Below, piece by piece: positions 9,120 to 16,880 of a stretch of 64,000 bases of DNA. Each line of letters opens with the position of its first letter. Positions within the stretch are counted from its first letter, which is position 1. A program made the translations under genes and the position numbers. Location of the stretch: the NCBI RefSeq assembly GCF_029027965.1, contig NZ_CP119082.1:1902001-1966000 (forward strand), read 5' to 3'. The DNA is from Paracoccus sp. S3-43. Lineage in GTDB: Bacteria > Pseudomonadota > Alphaproteobacteria > Rhodobacterales > Rhodobacteraceae. The notes beneath the pieces are model-generated. The model had not been told where the DNA came from. It ran no database searches and worked only from the letters and a program-made list of their open reading frames with translations.

Positions 9120-9794
9120 ATGACCACGACGTTCCACCGCCATTGGCGCGACGTGCCCGAGAGCACCTGGCGCTGGCCGAACTTTAGCCCGGCCGAGATC
9201 GCCTGCCGGGGCACCGGCAAGTTGTTGATCAACGAGCCTGCGCTCGACAGGCTGCAGGCGCTGCGCGACCGGCTGGGCAAGCCGCTGATCGTCCGCTCGG
9301 CCTATCGCAGCCCTGAGCACAACCGTGCTGTCGGCGGCGCGACCCGGTCGAAACACCTCGACGGCGCCGCCTTCGATATCGCCATGGCGAACCACGACCC
9401 CGTGGCCTTCGAGGCGGCGGCACGGGAGGTTGGGTTCCTCGGCTTCGGCTTCTATCCCCGCTCGGGGTTCATGCATGTCGATCTCGGACCCGCGCGTCAG
9501 TGGGGCGAGCGGTTCCCGGCCCGGGCGACTGCCTTCGCGGCGGAGACGCCGCCCGCGCGCGAGGTGCTCGCCGACAGCCGCACCATGAAGGGGGGTGGCG
9601 CGGCCGGAGTGGCGACGCTGGGCGCGGCCGGGGTAGAGGTGGCCCAGCAGGTGCTGGCGGATACGCAAAGCGCGATCCTGCCGCTGGTCCCGTATCTCGA
9701 TACGCTCCGCTGGGTGTTCATCGCCGTGGCGCTCGGCGGGATCGCGGTCACGATCTACGCCCGCCTCGATGACTGGAAACGAGGACAGCGATGA
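9120..9794 (+). CDS. Peptidase M15A family endolysin with C-terminal membrane segment
   Basis: A 224-residue predicted D,D- or L,D-carboxypeptidase-like endolysin. Zinc-site signatures are visible: SAYRSPEHNRAVGG (about 59-72), SKHLDGAAFDIA (H and D, about 76-87) and FMHVDLG (about 117). A hydrophobic helix near the C-terminus (LRWVFIAVALGGIAVTIYA) suggests membrane anchoring, unusual for a soluble endolysin but seen in GTA/prophage relatives. The ATG at 9120 is preferred because GGAGG lies ten bases upstream; six extra upstream codons are possible. Confidence 0.85.
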   Translation: MTTTFHRHWRDVPESTWRWPNFSPAEIACRGTGKLLINEPALDRLQALRDRLGKPLIVRSAYRSPEHNRAVGGATRSKHLDGAAFDIAMANHDPVAFEAAAREVGFLGFGFYPRSGFMHVDLGPARQWGERFPARATAFAAETPPAREVLADSRTMKGGGAAGVATLGAAGVEVAQQVLADTQSAILPLVPYLDTLRWVFIAVALGGIAVTIYARLDDWKRGQR

Positions 9795-9889
9795 TCGCCG
9801 CGCTCCTGACCGGTTTCGCCGCCAGCCCGTGCATGCGGGTGGCGCTACGCTACTGCGCCGTCGTGCTCGCCGTGATCCTGTTCCTGCTA
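9791..9889 (+). pseudogene. Truncated small lysis-module membrane protein
   Basis: The ATG at 9791 overlaps the endolysin stop. About 33 codons encode a Met plus transmembrane helix (ALRYCAVVLAVILFLL) typical of the small last gene of GTA-like lysis modules. Coding sense is lost at 9889/9890, where sequence resembling an IS5-type terminus begins (CTA followed by GGCAATGTTGACAAATGG). Phage-like sequence does not resume afterwards, so the 3' end of the gene and of the prophage is missing here. Confidence 0.65.
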
Positions 9890-10060
9890 GGCAATGTTGA
9901 CAAATGGCAACGTCTGAAGCTGAAGCAGGCGATGTCGATTAAGCCGAAGAAATTATTACGGTTCTGTCGCATCCGGATCATAGGCAGCGCATGACAGCTC
10001 TCGATGTCTTCTTGGGCTTTATCAGTGGCATAGCCGATGTTGCGACCAAAACGGGATGTA
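9890..10060 (-). mobile_element. Degenerate IS5-family (IS427-like) end fragment
   Basis: The terminus GGCAATGTTGACAAATGG matches the ends of the two IS5-type elements at 12382 and 29331 (GG..ATGTTGACAAATGG). Minus-strand translation gives a decayed version of the transposase C-terminus: FFGLIDIA followed by RRCHLST, compared with FLGFIDITSIRLWLRHLST in the intact copies. Stops and indels lie just upstream and no second terminus was found nearby. The right boundary is approximate. It is the scar that truncates the prophage lysis module. Confidence 0.6.
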
Positions 10061-10307
10061 TCGTCAGGTTATCGGTGCGGGCCTGCTGCATGTCTTTAGC
10101 CGTTGCAGGCCGAATGATCGCCTCTGGCATCTCTCATACGCGACATGCGTTTGCCCACGAACGCAGGCTACCATCCTTGTCAGTGTCGACAAGGATGGTA
10201 GCTGAGTTACTGGCGTGGGGCACCATCAGCTCACAGGCCTAAATGCGACAGCAACCAGAAAGACATGTCAGACCTTGTCCAATTGGGTGGCTGAGCGTCA
10301 CCGCAGT
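10061..10307. other. Non-coding stretch with weak acetyltransferase-like relic
   Basis: No intact gene. On the minus strand, an ATG at 10130 begins with a segment resembling the N-terminus of GNAT acetyltransferases (IIRPATAKDMQQ), but similarity disappears after about 15 residues. At most this is a relic. The stretch also contains the perfect inverted repeat at 10167-10202, listed separately. It separates the IS scar from the convergent 3' end of the oxidoreductase gene. Confidence 0.3.
10167..10202. repeat. Perfect 15-bp inverted repeat with 6-nt loop
   Basis: GCTACCATCCTTGTC (10167-10181) is exactly repeated in reverse complement at 10188-10202. No T run follows on either strand, so it is not a standard terminator. 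It could be an IS/transposon end remnant, an operator or a recombination site. It lies 106 bases beyond the oxidoreductase stop. Confidence 0.7.
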
Positions 10308-11285
10308 TCACGGCCTCAGCAGCACTTTGCCCTTCTTGCCCGGCGCAAGGGAGGCCTTGACGGCATCGGTGATTTGCTCAAACGCAAACACCGCCTCGAC
10401 CGGCAGGTCCAGTTCGCCTGTGGCGACAAGGCGTAGCAGCTCGCCGATCAGACGGATTTTCGTGTCGGTCGGCATGGCCTCGCTGACCTTGGAGCCCCAA
10501 AATCCCTTCACCACAGCCTGCTTGAAGATCAGGTCGCCCGAGGCGATCTGCATCGGTTCCCCGTTCATCGTGCCGAAGGACACCAGCAGCCCGTTTTCAC
10601 CAAGAAGCGACAGCAGGTCTTTGCTGGCCGTGCCGCCGATGGAATCCACCGCCGCGCGAATGGATGCACCGCCGGTGATCGCCCGCACGCGGTCCTGCCA
10701 GCCCTCGGTCGCTGTTGAGACAGCATTGCCGATTCCAACTGCGGAAAGTTCGTCGACCCCGGCATCGCGGCGCACAAGGTTGACGACATGCACACCGCGC
10801 GCCGTGGCCAACCTTGCCAGAATCTTGCCAACCGCGCCATTTGCGGTGTTCTGGATCACCCAGTCCCCGCTTTTGACGTCAAGAAATTCCAGCAACGAGA
10901 TTGCGCTGAACGGCATGGCGATAAGCTGCGCAGCCGCTTCGTCTGAAATGGCGTCCGGGACAGGAACCAGTGCGGTGGCAGGTGCCACAAAATACTCCGC
11001 CCAAGCGCCATGAACGCCCGCGACCGCGACCCGCTGCCCAACTGTCACGCCCGTCACATCCGCGCCCAGGGCGTCGATGGTGCCGACCGCTTCCGAGCCG
11101 CCGATGGCAGGCAGCTCGGGCTTGTAGCCATAGCTGCCACGCACCGTCCAGAGGTCGTGATTGTGGATCGGCGACAGGATGGTCCTGATGCGTACCTGAC
11201 CGGGACCGGGCTGCGGGATGGCGCTGTCCGACACGATCAGGACGTCGGCCGGTTCGCCAAACGTGGTGTGAATGTTGCCGCGCAT
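10308..11285 (-). CDS. Zinc-independent MDR-family NAD(P)H:quinone oxidoreductase
   Basis: A 325-residue medium-chain dehydrogenase/reductase. The N-terminal GroES-like domain (GEPADVLIVSDSAIPQPGPG, PAIGGSEAVGTI) lacks the zinc-ligand cysteines of alcohol dehydrogenases. The Rossmann domain shows VIQNTANGAVGKILARLA around residues 145-162, the nucleotide-binding AxxGxVG pattern of quinone/enoyl reductases. Substrate is unknown; family members reduce quinones or enals. It is last in a tetR-ohr-reductase operon, nine bases after ohr, suggesting a detoxification role for electrophiles and peroxides. Confidence 0.85.
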   Translation of the reverse strand: MRGNIHTTFGEPADVLIVSDSAIPQPGPGQVRIRTILSPIHNHDLWTVRGSYGYKPELPAIGGSEAVGTIDALGADVTGVTVGQRVAVAGVHGAWAEYFVAPATALVPVPDAISDEAAAQLIAMPFSAISLLEFLDVKSGDWVIQNTANGAVGKILARLATARGVHVVNLVRRDAGVDELSAVGIGNAVSTATEGWQDRVRAITGGASIRAAVDSIGGTASKDLLSLLGENGLLVSFGTMNGEPMQIASGDLIFKQAVVKGFWGSKVSEAMPTDTKIRLIGELLRLVATGELDLPVEAVFAFEQITDAVKASLAPGKKGKVLLRP

Positions 11286-11294
11286 GATGTTTCA

Positions 11295-11705
11295 TTACAC
11301 AGTGGTGACGTGCAGGCGCACATCGATGTTATTATGTGTCGCATTGGAATAGGGGCAGACCTGATGCGTCGCCTCGACCAGGTCGCGCGCCGTGGCCTCA
11401 TCCAGACCGGAGAGTTTAACATGGATGTCGATGTCCAGCTTGAACCCGCCATCCGGCAGTTGGCCGATACCGACTTCGGCTGATGTTTTGCTGCCGCTCA
11501 GTGCCAGTTTTCGAACCTGGGCGACATGGTGCAATGCGCTGTCAAAACAGGCAGCATACCCCATGGCGAAGAGCTGTTCCGGGTTCGCGCCCGGCTTGCC
11601 GGAGTTCGGCGCCGTCAGGTCGAGCGCAAGGCTGCCGTCATCCAGCGCCGTGTGGCCCGAGCGGCCACCGATGGCCGTGGCGCGTGTTTTGTAGAAAATC
11701 TTCAT
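11295..11705 (-). CDS. ohr: Organic hydroperoxide resistance protein (Ohr/OsmC)
   Basis: A 136-residue thiol peroxidase of the Ohr subfamily that reduces organic and lipid hydroperoxides. It starts MKIFYKTRATAIGGRSGHT. The two redox cysteines are visible in GYAACFDSALHHVA (about residue 59) and HQVCPYSNAT (about residue 123). Length equals that of typical Ohr. The ATG at 11705 overlaps the upstream tetR stop by one base (TAATG), so translation is coupled. Organisation under a TetR-type rather than the usual MarR-type OhrR regulator is less common. Confidence 0.93.
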   Translation of the reverse strand: MKIFYKTRATAIGGRSGHTALDDGSLALDLTAPNSGKPGANPEQLFAMGYAACFDSALHHVAQVRKLALSGSKTSAEVGIGQLPDGGFKLDIDIHVKLSGLDEATARDLVEATHQVCPYSNATHNNIDVRLHVTTV

Positions 11706-12346
11706 TATGCCGTTCCTTTCGTCTGCAAAGTAGGATCTGCCGGACAAGCCAGAAGCTGTTTCGTGGCGACCATGGCCCGCTGCATCGGCATGTGGCTACG
11801 GGTCAGCTTGGCAAGCAGCGCGGCACCAAGCCACATCTGGTAAAGAACCTGCGCCAAAGCCTCTGGTTCCGGTCCAGGTGGAAGCGAACCATCGTCCCGC
11901 GCCTCGACGATCAGAGTGGTGATGCGATGCAACACTCGTTCGATGCCATCGCTGAGGACCATCCGCATGGCTTCAGACAGGTCGGCAACCTCGGCCGACA
12001 GCTTGACGGCAAGGCAGTCTTCCGCCCATCCGCGCCCTGCGGTCTCTCCCGCATCTGGATCGAGCCACGCTTGCCAGTAGCGTAGCAGCCGCTGACGTCC
12101 ATTTTCGGCTTCAATGGCAAGCAACTGGTCAAGCCGGTCGCCGTACTCTGTAACGTAGTCGTCCAAAAGCGCGCAACCGAACGCCTCCTTGGACGCGAAG
12201 TAGTGATAGAACGAGCCTTTTGGCACACCAGACCCCTTCAGGATTTCCTGAAGACCGAGTGCGGAAAAGCCCTTGCTCAGGACAAGCCTGTAGCCGGTGT
12301 CGAGAAGATTCTGCCGTGTGGCTTCAGCTTTGGATGTCAGTGTCAT
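11705..12346 (-). CDS. TetR/AcrR-family repressor
   Basis: A 213-residue TetR regulator. The N-terminal DNA-binding domain (residues 5-55) has the helix-turn-helix LQEILKGSGVPKGSFYHYFASKE, almost canonical. The C-terminal ligand domain contains one cysteine (AEDCLAVK) that could sense electrophiles, as in NemR relatives. I used the ATG at 12346; longer versions run into the IS element upstream. It heads the ohr-oxidoreductase operon and probably represses it through the palindrome at 12367-12381. Confidence 0.88.
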   Translation of the reverse strand: MTLTSKAEATRQNLLDTGYRLVLSKGFSALGLQEILKGSGVPKGSFYHYFASKEAFGCALLDDYVTEYGDRLDQLLAIEAENGRQRLLRYWQAWLDPDAGETAGRGWAEDCLAVKLSAEVADLSEAMRMVLSDGIERVLHRITTLIVEARDDGSLPPGPEPEALAQVLYQMWLGAALLAKLTRSHMPMQRAMVATKQLLACPADPTLQTKGTA

Positions 12347-12366
12347 ACAAGGGATATAGGCGTTAA

Positions 12367-12381
12367 TAGACCAGTCGTCTA
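12367..12381. promoter_or_regulatory. Candidate TetR operator upstream of the ohr operon
   Basis: TAGAC-N5-GTCTA is a perfect palindrome with 5-bp arms, 20 bp upstream of the tetR start. It resembles NemR-type boxes (TAGACC...GGTCTA; established for the family). The IS5 element at 12382 inserted directly against its last bases, using the TA of the right arm as target. Upstream promoter elements may therefore be displaced or supplied by the IS. Confidence 0.55.
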
Positions 12382-13232
12382 GGGCGTGTTGACAAAAGGG
12401 GTTCACCGGGCGCGGTGATCGTGATTCAAGCTGGTATCTGCAATGGAGACCAGCGTGGCACGAGACCTGATGTCGGACGATGAGTGGGCGTTCTTTGAAC
12501 GCTTCATCCTGGCTGTCCGTTCTCCGAACGGCCGCAAGTCCGGGAACCATCGGACTGTTCTTGATGGGGTTTTCTGGATCGCACGAACGGGCTCGCCCTG
12601 GCGCGACCTGCCCGAGGAGTTCGGCAAGTGGTCGTCTGTCTATCGGCAGTTCCGGCGATGGACCTTGGCGGGGCTCTGGGAGCAAATCCTGGAGGCGCTG
12701 AACGAGAGCCGGATCGTGCCGGATGCGCTGCAGATGATCGACAGCACCGTGGTTCGCGCCCATCATCAGGCAGCGGGCGCAAAAGGGGGACTCCGCGCCA
12801 AGGTTTCAGCCGCTCGCGAGGTGGCTTCACGACCAAGATCCATCTGCGGGTCAATGCGGCAGGCCTGCCCATGAGAACCGAAATCACGGCGAGGCAGACA
12901 TCGGACTACCTCGGCTTCGATCTGGTCATGGCTGACAACCTGCCCGAGCCAAGCGTTCTGCTCGCAGACCGCGGCTACGACTCCGACAACATCCGCAAGA
13001 CCATGGAGGTGCGCGACGTGGTGCCGGTCATCCCCATGCGCAAAACCCGGAAGCTACGGGTCGCCGTTGACCGCAGGCTCTACCGCCTGCGCAATCTCGT
13101 TGAGCGGTGCTTCAACAAGCTCAAGAATGCCCGTCGCGTCGCCACCCGCTACGACAAGACCGCCGAAAGCTTCCTGGGCTTCATCGACATCACGTCGATC
13201 CGCTTATGGCTCCGCCATTTGTCAACATGACC
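12382..13232 (+). mobile_element. IS5-family (IS427-group) insertion sequence, copy A
   Basis: An 851-bp element with imperfect terminal repeats GGGCGTGTTGACAAAAGG and, reversed at the right end, GGTCATGTTGACAAATGG. It is flanked by TA on both sides (12380-12381 and 13233-13234), the target typical of this group. It carries a two-phase transposase gene. A diverged relative lies inverted at 29331-30181. Confidence 0.88.
12443..13230 (+). CDS. IS5-family DDE transposase, two overlapping frames
   Basis: The first phase (12443-12874, 143 aa) carries the N-terminal DUF4096 domain and the first catalytic Asp in MIDSTVVRAHHQAAGAKGG. The second phase (to 13230) carries GFTTKIHLRVNAAG, LLADRGYDSD (second Asp) and the C-terminal RRVATRYDKTAESFLGFI helix. 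Phases meet at an A4G5 run near 12780, a usual slippage site for a -1 frameshift making the full transposase. Both halves look intact, so the element may be active. Confidence 0.88.
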
Positions 13233-13234
13233 TA

Positions 13235-14039
13235 GGGGCGTGATTCACGGATCGAAAACCGAGCGGTGAACATGTCTGACCTTTTCTGGCTGACGGATGC
13301 GCAGATGGCGCGCCTTGAGCCCTTCTTCCCGAAGTCCCACGGCAAACCGCGCGTCGATGACCGGCGTGTGCTGAGCGGCATTATCTTCATCAATCGCAAT
13401 GGCTTACGATGGCGCGATGCCCCTGCAGCCTATGGGCCGCACAAGACGCTGTACAACCGTTGGAAACGGTGGAGCGACAAGGGCGTCTTCGCCCGAATAA
13501 TGGCGGGTCTGGCGGCCGCGCACGGCGAACAGAAGACCGTCATGATCGACGCGACCTATCTCAAGGCCCACCGAACAGCGACCAGCATGGGCGTGAAAAA
13601 GGGGGGCGTGGACGCCTGATCGGACGCACCAAGGGAGGGATGAACACCAAGCTGCACGCGATCTGTGACAGCGAAGGCCGGCCCCTGAACCTGTTCGTCA
13701 CAGCGGGTCAGGTCAGCGACTACATCGGCGCACGAGCATTGCTGAGCAGCCTGCCGGACGTGGACTGGCTCCTCGGGGATCGCGGCTATGACGCCGATTG
13801 GTTCAGAGAAGCACTGAAAGACAAAGGGATACGCGCCTGCATCCCCGGTCGAAAACAGCGCAAGAAGACTGTGAATTACGACAAGCACCGATACAAACGG
13901 CGCAACCGCATCGAGATCATGTTCGGCAGGCTCAAGGACTGGCGGCGTGTGGCAACCCGCTACGACCGCTGCCCGAAGGTCTTCCTCTCTGCAATCGCCC
14001 TCGCGGCAACCGTCATCTATTGGCTATGAGTCCTGACCC
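13235..14039 (+). mobile_element. IS5-family insertion sequence, second type
   Basis: An 805-bp element beginning GGGGCGTGATTCA and ending TGAGTCCTGACCC (imperfect terminal repeats), flanked by TA at 13233-13234 and 14040-14041. It abuts copy A and shares its right-hand TA, so one IS inserted exactly at the edge of the other. Confidence 0.82.
13272..14029 (+). CDS. IS5-family transposase, two frames
   Basis: Phase one (to 13619) encodes FWLTDAQMARLEPFFPKS, GLRWRDAPAAYGPHKT and the first catalytic Asp in VMIDATYLKAHRT. Phase two (to 14029) encodes GRTKGGMNTKLHAICD, LLGDRGYDADWFREAL and a basic C-terminus NRIEIMFGRLKDWRRVATRYDR. The switch is a -1 shift in an A5G6 run near 13600. The fused product would be about 252 residues, normal for the IS427 group. 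Different subtype from its neighbour (roughly a third identical by eye). Confidence 0.87.
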
Positions 14040-14040
14040 T

Positions 14041-14211
14041 AGGCAGGAAGCGGTAGACCGAAGAGCGTGCAATCCCCAACCGCCGAGCGATGGCGGTGGG
14101 GCTGAGCCGTTCCTCTTCATGCAGCCTTGGCACCTCCACCGGATCGATCTTCGGCCTTCGGCCCTGTAGACGCTGCGGACCTTGGCGGCGGCGAGCTGTT
14201 CGGGGTCTCAA
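14041..14211 (-). pseudogene. C-terminal fragment of a resolvase/invertase
   Basis: The minus strand encodes GRRPKIDPVEVPRL, then LSPTAIARRLGIARSSVYRF, the C-terminal helix-turn-helix of Tn3-type serine resolvases. The catalytic N-terminus is missing and the 3' end abuts the IS5 element at 14039. A relic of an older transposon. Confidence 0.6.
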
Positions 14212-14715
14212 GGCCGACTGTCTACCGGACGCTTGGGCGCCAGACCGCAGCGCCTGCGGTCAAGCCGGCCTGAGCGGGCAGCAGCGACTGCCCGGCGGTA
14301 ATGGACAACGAGAGGGATATTGCAGGACTGCAGATCGTCGGTCGGCGGGCGGGCGGGGATTGACGCAAGAGGCCCTGAGCTGCCGACCGTGCCCCCGGAA
14401 CCGCAGTCTGGCTTCGTTGATGCGGCCGTTCATGCTTGCCACAACGCGATCACCCTCGTCAGGGCCTTGGCAGCAAGAAATTGACCGCGATCACCCGGCT
14501 CTCGTGGATCATGCCCGATCTCGTGTCGCCGGGCAGAGCCGCTTCGATACAGCCGGCCGTACGGAACCCTCGCCTGCCGCCCTCAAGCTCGCCCCAGGTC
14601 GGGCTCGAGATGCAATCAATCGGTTTCTGGCCCATAATCCTCTGTGCTGCTGCACTATTTCGGATTGCACGGTACGTCCCTTCGGTTTTTGGGCGAAGAC
14701 AGGCCGGAAAGCGGA
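14212..14715. other. No intact gene; mobile-element debris
   Basis: About 500 bases between the resolvase relic and the DyP stop. Short open frames exist on both strands, but none has a recognisable motif, ribosome binding site or plausible length. I see no tRNA or repeat. Probably transposon debris. Confidence 0.5.
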
Positions 14716-16095
14716 TCAGGAACCGACCCACTCTCCTTTCGCGATCCATTTCAGTGCCGAGATCGATGGCATGAACATGTATTCTCCGCCGCGCAGGCGG
14801 TTGAAAGTGGTCACGCCGTTCACGCGGCGGCGGGCGGGTTCGTCGGGGATAGTGAAGGTGCCCGGCTCTTCGTGCAGGCCCACGATCGGGTCGAGTTCTT
14901 CCCCGAGGTCGATGAAGTTGCCGCGGTTGATCCACTCCTGCTGCAGGAACTCGATCGTGTCATAGGCGCGCGCGCTGATGAAGATGAAGAAGAGCCCGCG
15001 GGCGTCCTTGCCGTCATCCGCGGCTGTGACATCGGATGTCCATTTGGGGCCGAAGGTCGAAGGGCGGCGGATGATGCGCTTGATGTTCACATCCGTCAGG
15101 ATCGTCATGCTGCTGTCGCGCGGGTTCAGTCGGCGGATATGCGAAGAATAAGGGCAGAGCAGCCCCTTCGGGTCGTCCCTGAAGGTGAAATCGTTATTGC
15201 GTTCGGGGTCGGCACCCAAGGCTTCGTCGTCGTGGTCGGGCGACAGGATCAGGGGGGCGCCGCTGCGCCAGCGGCCGACCATCTTGGCCGCGAGCAGGTG
15301 CTGAGCCTCCTCGCTCTCGGCATGTTCGCGCAGGAAGTCGTTGAAGGCGCCGACGCGGCTGTTGTACTTGCGCAGGACGACATAGGTTCCGTTGCGCCCC
15401 AGTTCCGGCGGTTGCGGCACGCCGAGAGGCTGGCCCGTCTCGCTGTTCTCGCCCAGGATGAACTCGCCCGCGGCGATGGCCGGGCCGTCGCCCGGCAGCG
15501 GGTCCACGCCGCTGCCCGCGATGTTGGGCTGGGCGATGGCATCACGGAAGCCGAAGGGATTCTCGGCATCCTCGTCCGCGCCGAACTCATGGGTGGCGAC
15601 CAGCGTGACGCCGCTGGAGCGCTCAAGTTCGGCCATGGCCTTGCCCACGGCCTTGTCGCGCGCCGCCTCGTCGGCGGCGAAGATGGTCAACGCGATGTGC
15701 AGCGTGCCGGGCTTGAACGGCTCTTCCCATGTCTCCGGTGCGTTCTCGCCGAAGTCGCGCAGCATCTCGGCCCGCGCGGCCATGCCCTGGCGGAAGGGCG
15801 GCGGAAAGCTCGACAGCGACTCCTCGGGCAGGCCGAGCGCCTTCAACCCCTCGTGGCTGATTGCCACGCCGACCCAGGATTCCATCTCGTTGGTCCAGTC
15901 CTCGGCCGAGGGGACGTGCTCGGCCAGGCGGCCCAGCAGGTCGCGCCCGCCACTGGCATCGTCCACATGCAGCATCGCATGGATGCCTACATATGGCTCC
16001 GGGCGCGACCGCAGGATCAGGCCCTGGATGTCGTCAAGCTGCAGCTTGACCCGGTCGCGGCGGAAGCGTTTGCGGAGGCTGGAGAGCAGGGCCAT
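14716..16095 (-). CDS. Dyp-type peroxidase
   Basis: A 459-residue heme peroxidase of the DyP family, oxidising dyes, lignin-like phenolics or other electron donors with H2O2. The DyP signature appears as GFRDAIAQP (about residue 182), with the distal Asp kept and Gly replaced by Ala. The proximal heme His lies in LCPYSSHIRRLNPR (about 322), and a conserved Arg in YVVLRKYNSR. There is no Tat or Sec signal, so a cytoplasmic or encapsulated location is likely. It overlaps the upstream gene by four bases (ATGA) and is third in a catalase-like/unknown/DyP operon. Confidence 0.9.
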   Translation of the reverse strand: MALLSSLRKRFRRDRVKLQLDDIQGLILRSRPEPYVGIHAMLHVDDASGGRDLLGRLAEHVPSAEDWTNEMESWVGVAISHEGLKALGLPEESLSSFPPPFRQGMAARAEMLRDFGENAPETWEEPFKPGTLHIALTIFAADEAARDKAVGKAMAELERSSGVTLVATHEFGADEDAENPFGFRDAIAQPNIAGSGVDPLPGDGPAIAAGEFILGENSETGQPLGVPQPPELGRNGTYVVLRKYNSRVGAFNDFLREHAESEEAQHLLAAKMVGRWRSGAPLILSPDHDDEALGADPERNNDFTFRDDPKGLLCPYSSHIRRLNPRDSSMTILTDVNIKRIIRRPSTFGPKWTSDVTAADDGKDARGLFFIFISARAYDTIEFLQQEWINRGNFIDLGEELDPIVGLHEEPGTFTIPDEPARRRVNGVTTFNRLRGGEYMFMPSISALKWIAKGEWVGS

Positions 16096-16841
16096 CAGTA
16101 ATCCACCCCCTCCGGCTGGGACATCTTGTCGAGGAAGGCTTTCAGCGCCTTCGGGCCGCTGTTGTCGAGGTCGGTTCCGGCCACCTCGTCCATCATCTCG
16201 TTCACGGCCTTTTCCATGCGCTGCAGGCGGCGCACGTCCACGACCGTCACCTGCGGGTTGGCGACGAACCAGCCGGCGGCGTCGATCTGGTGCCTAGCGA
16301 TGAAGTCCTTGACCGACGGATCGGCAATGCCCGGCCAGCCCTCGACCGACTGGAACAGCAGGTCCATCAGTTCGGGGATCTTGGTCGCGAAATCGTTGAT
16401 ATAGGCGTCCCAGTCGCCGTCATAGGTGGTGGCGAACAGGATCTTTGTGTCATTGTCGAAGAAGACGAAGCGCATGTCGTGCAGCGTCGAGACGCGCTGC
16501 GCGCCATCGAAGTTGCCGTTCGTCAGGTTGAAGATGCGGCGCAGCCGCTCGGCCCCGCCGGGCTTCAGCGTGGCGAAGGCGGTCAGTTCCGACACGTTGC
16601 CCGACTGTCGCCCGGCCCGCCCGGCGGTCTGCGACGTGCCCTTCAGTTCCGGATTGTGGCGGCGGACCATGGCTTCGAGCGCGATCTTGGCCAGTTGCGG
16701 TGCATCGCTCGCGACCTCCTCGATCTTGCGCCGGATTTCGGCCAACCTGCTTTCATCCTCAAGCCGCGGGTCGGGGCCGGTCTGGACTGGGCCGGCGTTC
16801 GCGCCTTCGAGCTTGTCTTTCGTCTCGTGCTTCTGGGCCAT
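16095..16841 (-). CDS. Uncharacterised protein between catalase-like and DyP genes
   Basis: A 248-residue soluble protein that I do not recognise with certainty. A charged N-terminal helix (RLAEIRRKIEEVASDA) is followed by an alpha/beta domain containing MRFVFFDNDTKILFATTYDGDWDAYINDF, split here into two blocks, and a helical C-terminus. The FATTYDGDWDAYI block is reminiscent of ferredoxin-like heme proteins near DyP, but no heme ligand can be named. A GGAG site precedes the ATG. Position and coupling argue for a partner in peroxide or lipid-peroxide metabolism; this is inference. Confidence 0.75.
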   Translation of the reverse strand: MAQKHETKDKLEGANAGPVQTGPDPRLEDESRLAEIRRKIEEVASDAPQLAKIALEAMVRRHNPELKGTSQTAGRAGRQSGNVSELTAFATLKPGGAERLRRIFNLTNGNFDGAQRVSTLHDMRFVFFDNDTKILFATTYDGDWDAYINDFATKIPELMDLLFQSVEGWPGIADPSVKDFIARHQIDAAGWFVANPQVTVVDVRRLQRMEKAVNEMMDEVAGTDLDNSGPKALKAFLDKMSQPEGVDY

Positions 16842-16880
16842 TGCACGTCTCCTTCTTGCTTGCTGGACCTGGCGCGGTCC

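Noticed and set aside
10061..10130. GNAT acetyltransferase gene on the minus strand
   Set aside because: Only about 15 N-terminal residues resemble the family; the remainder does not, so it is not listed as a gene.
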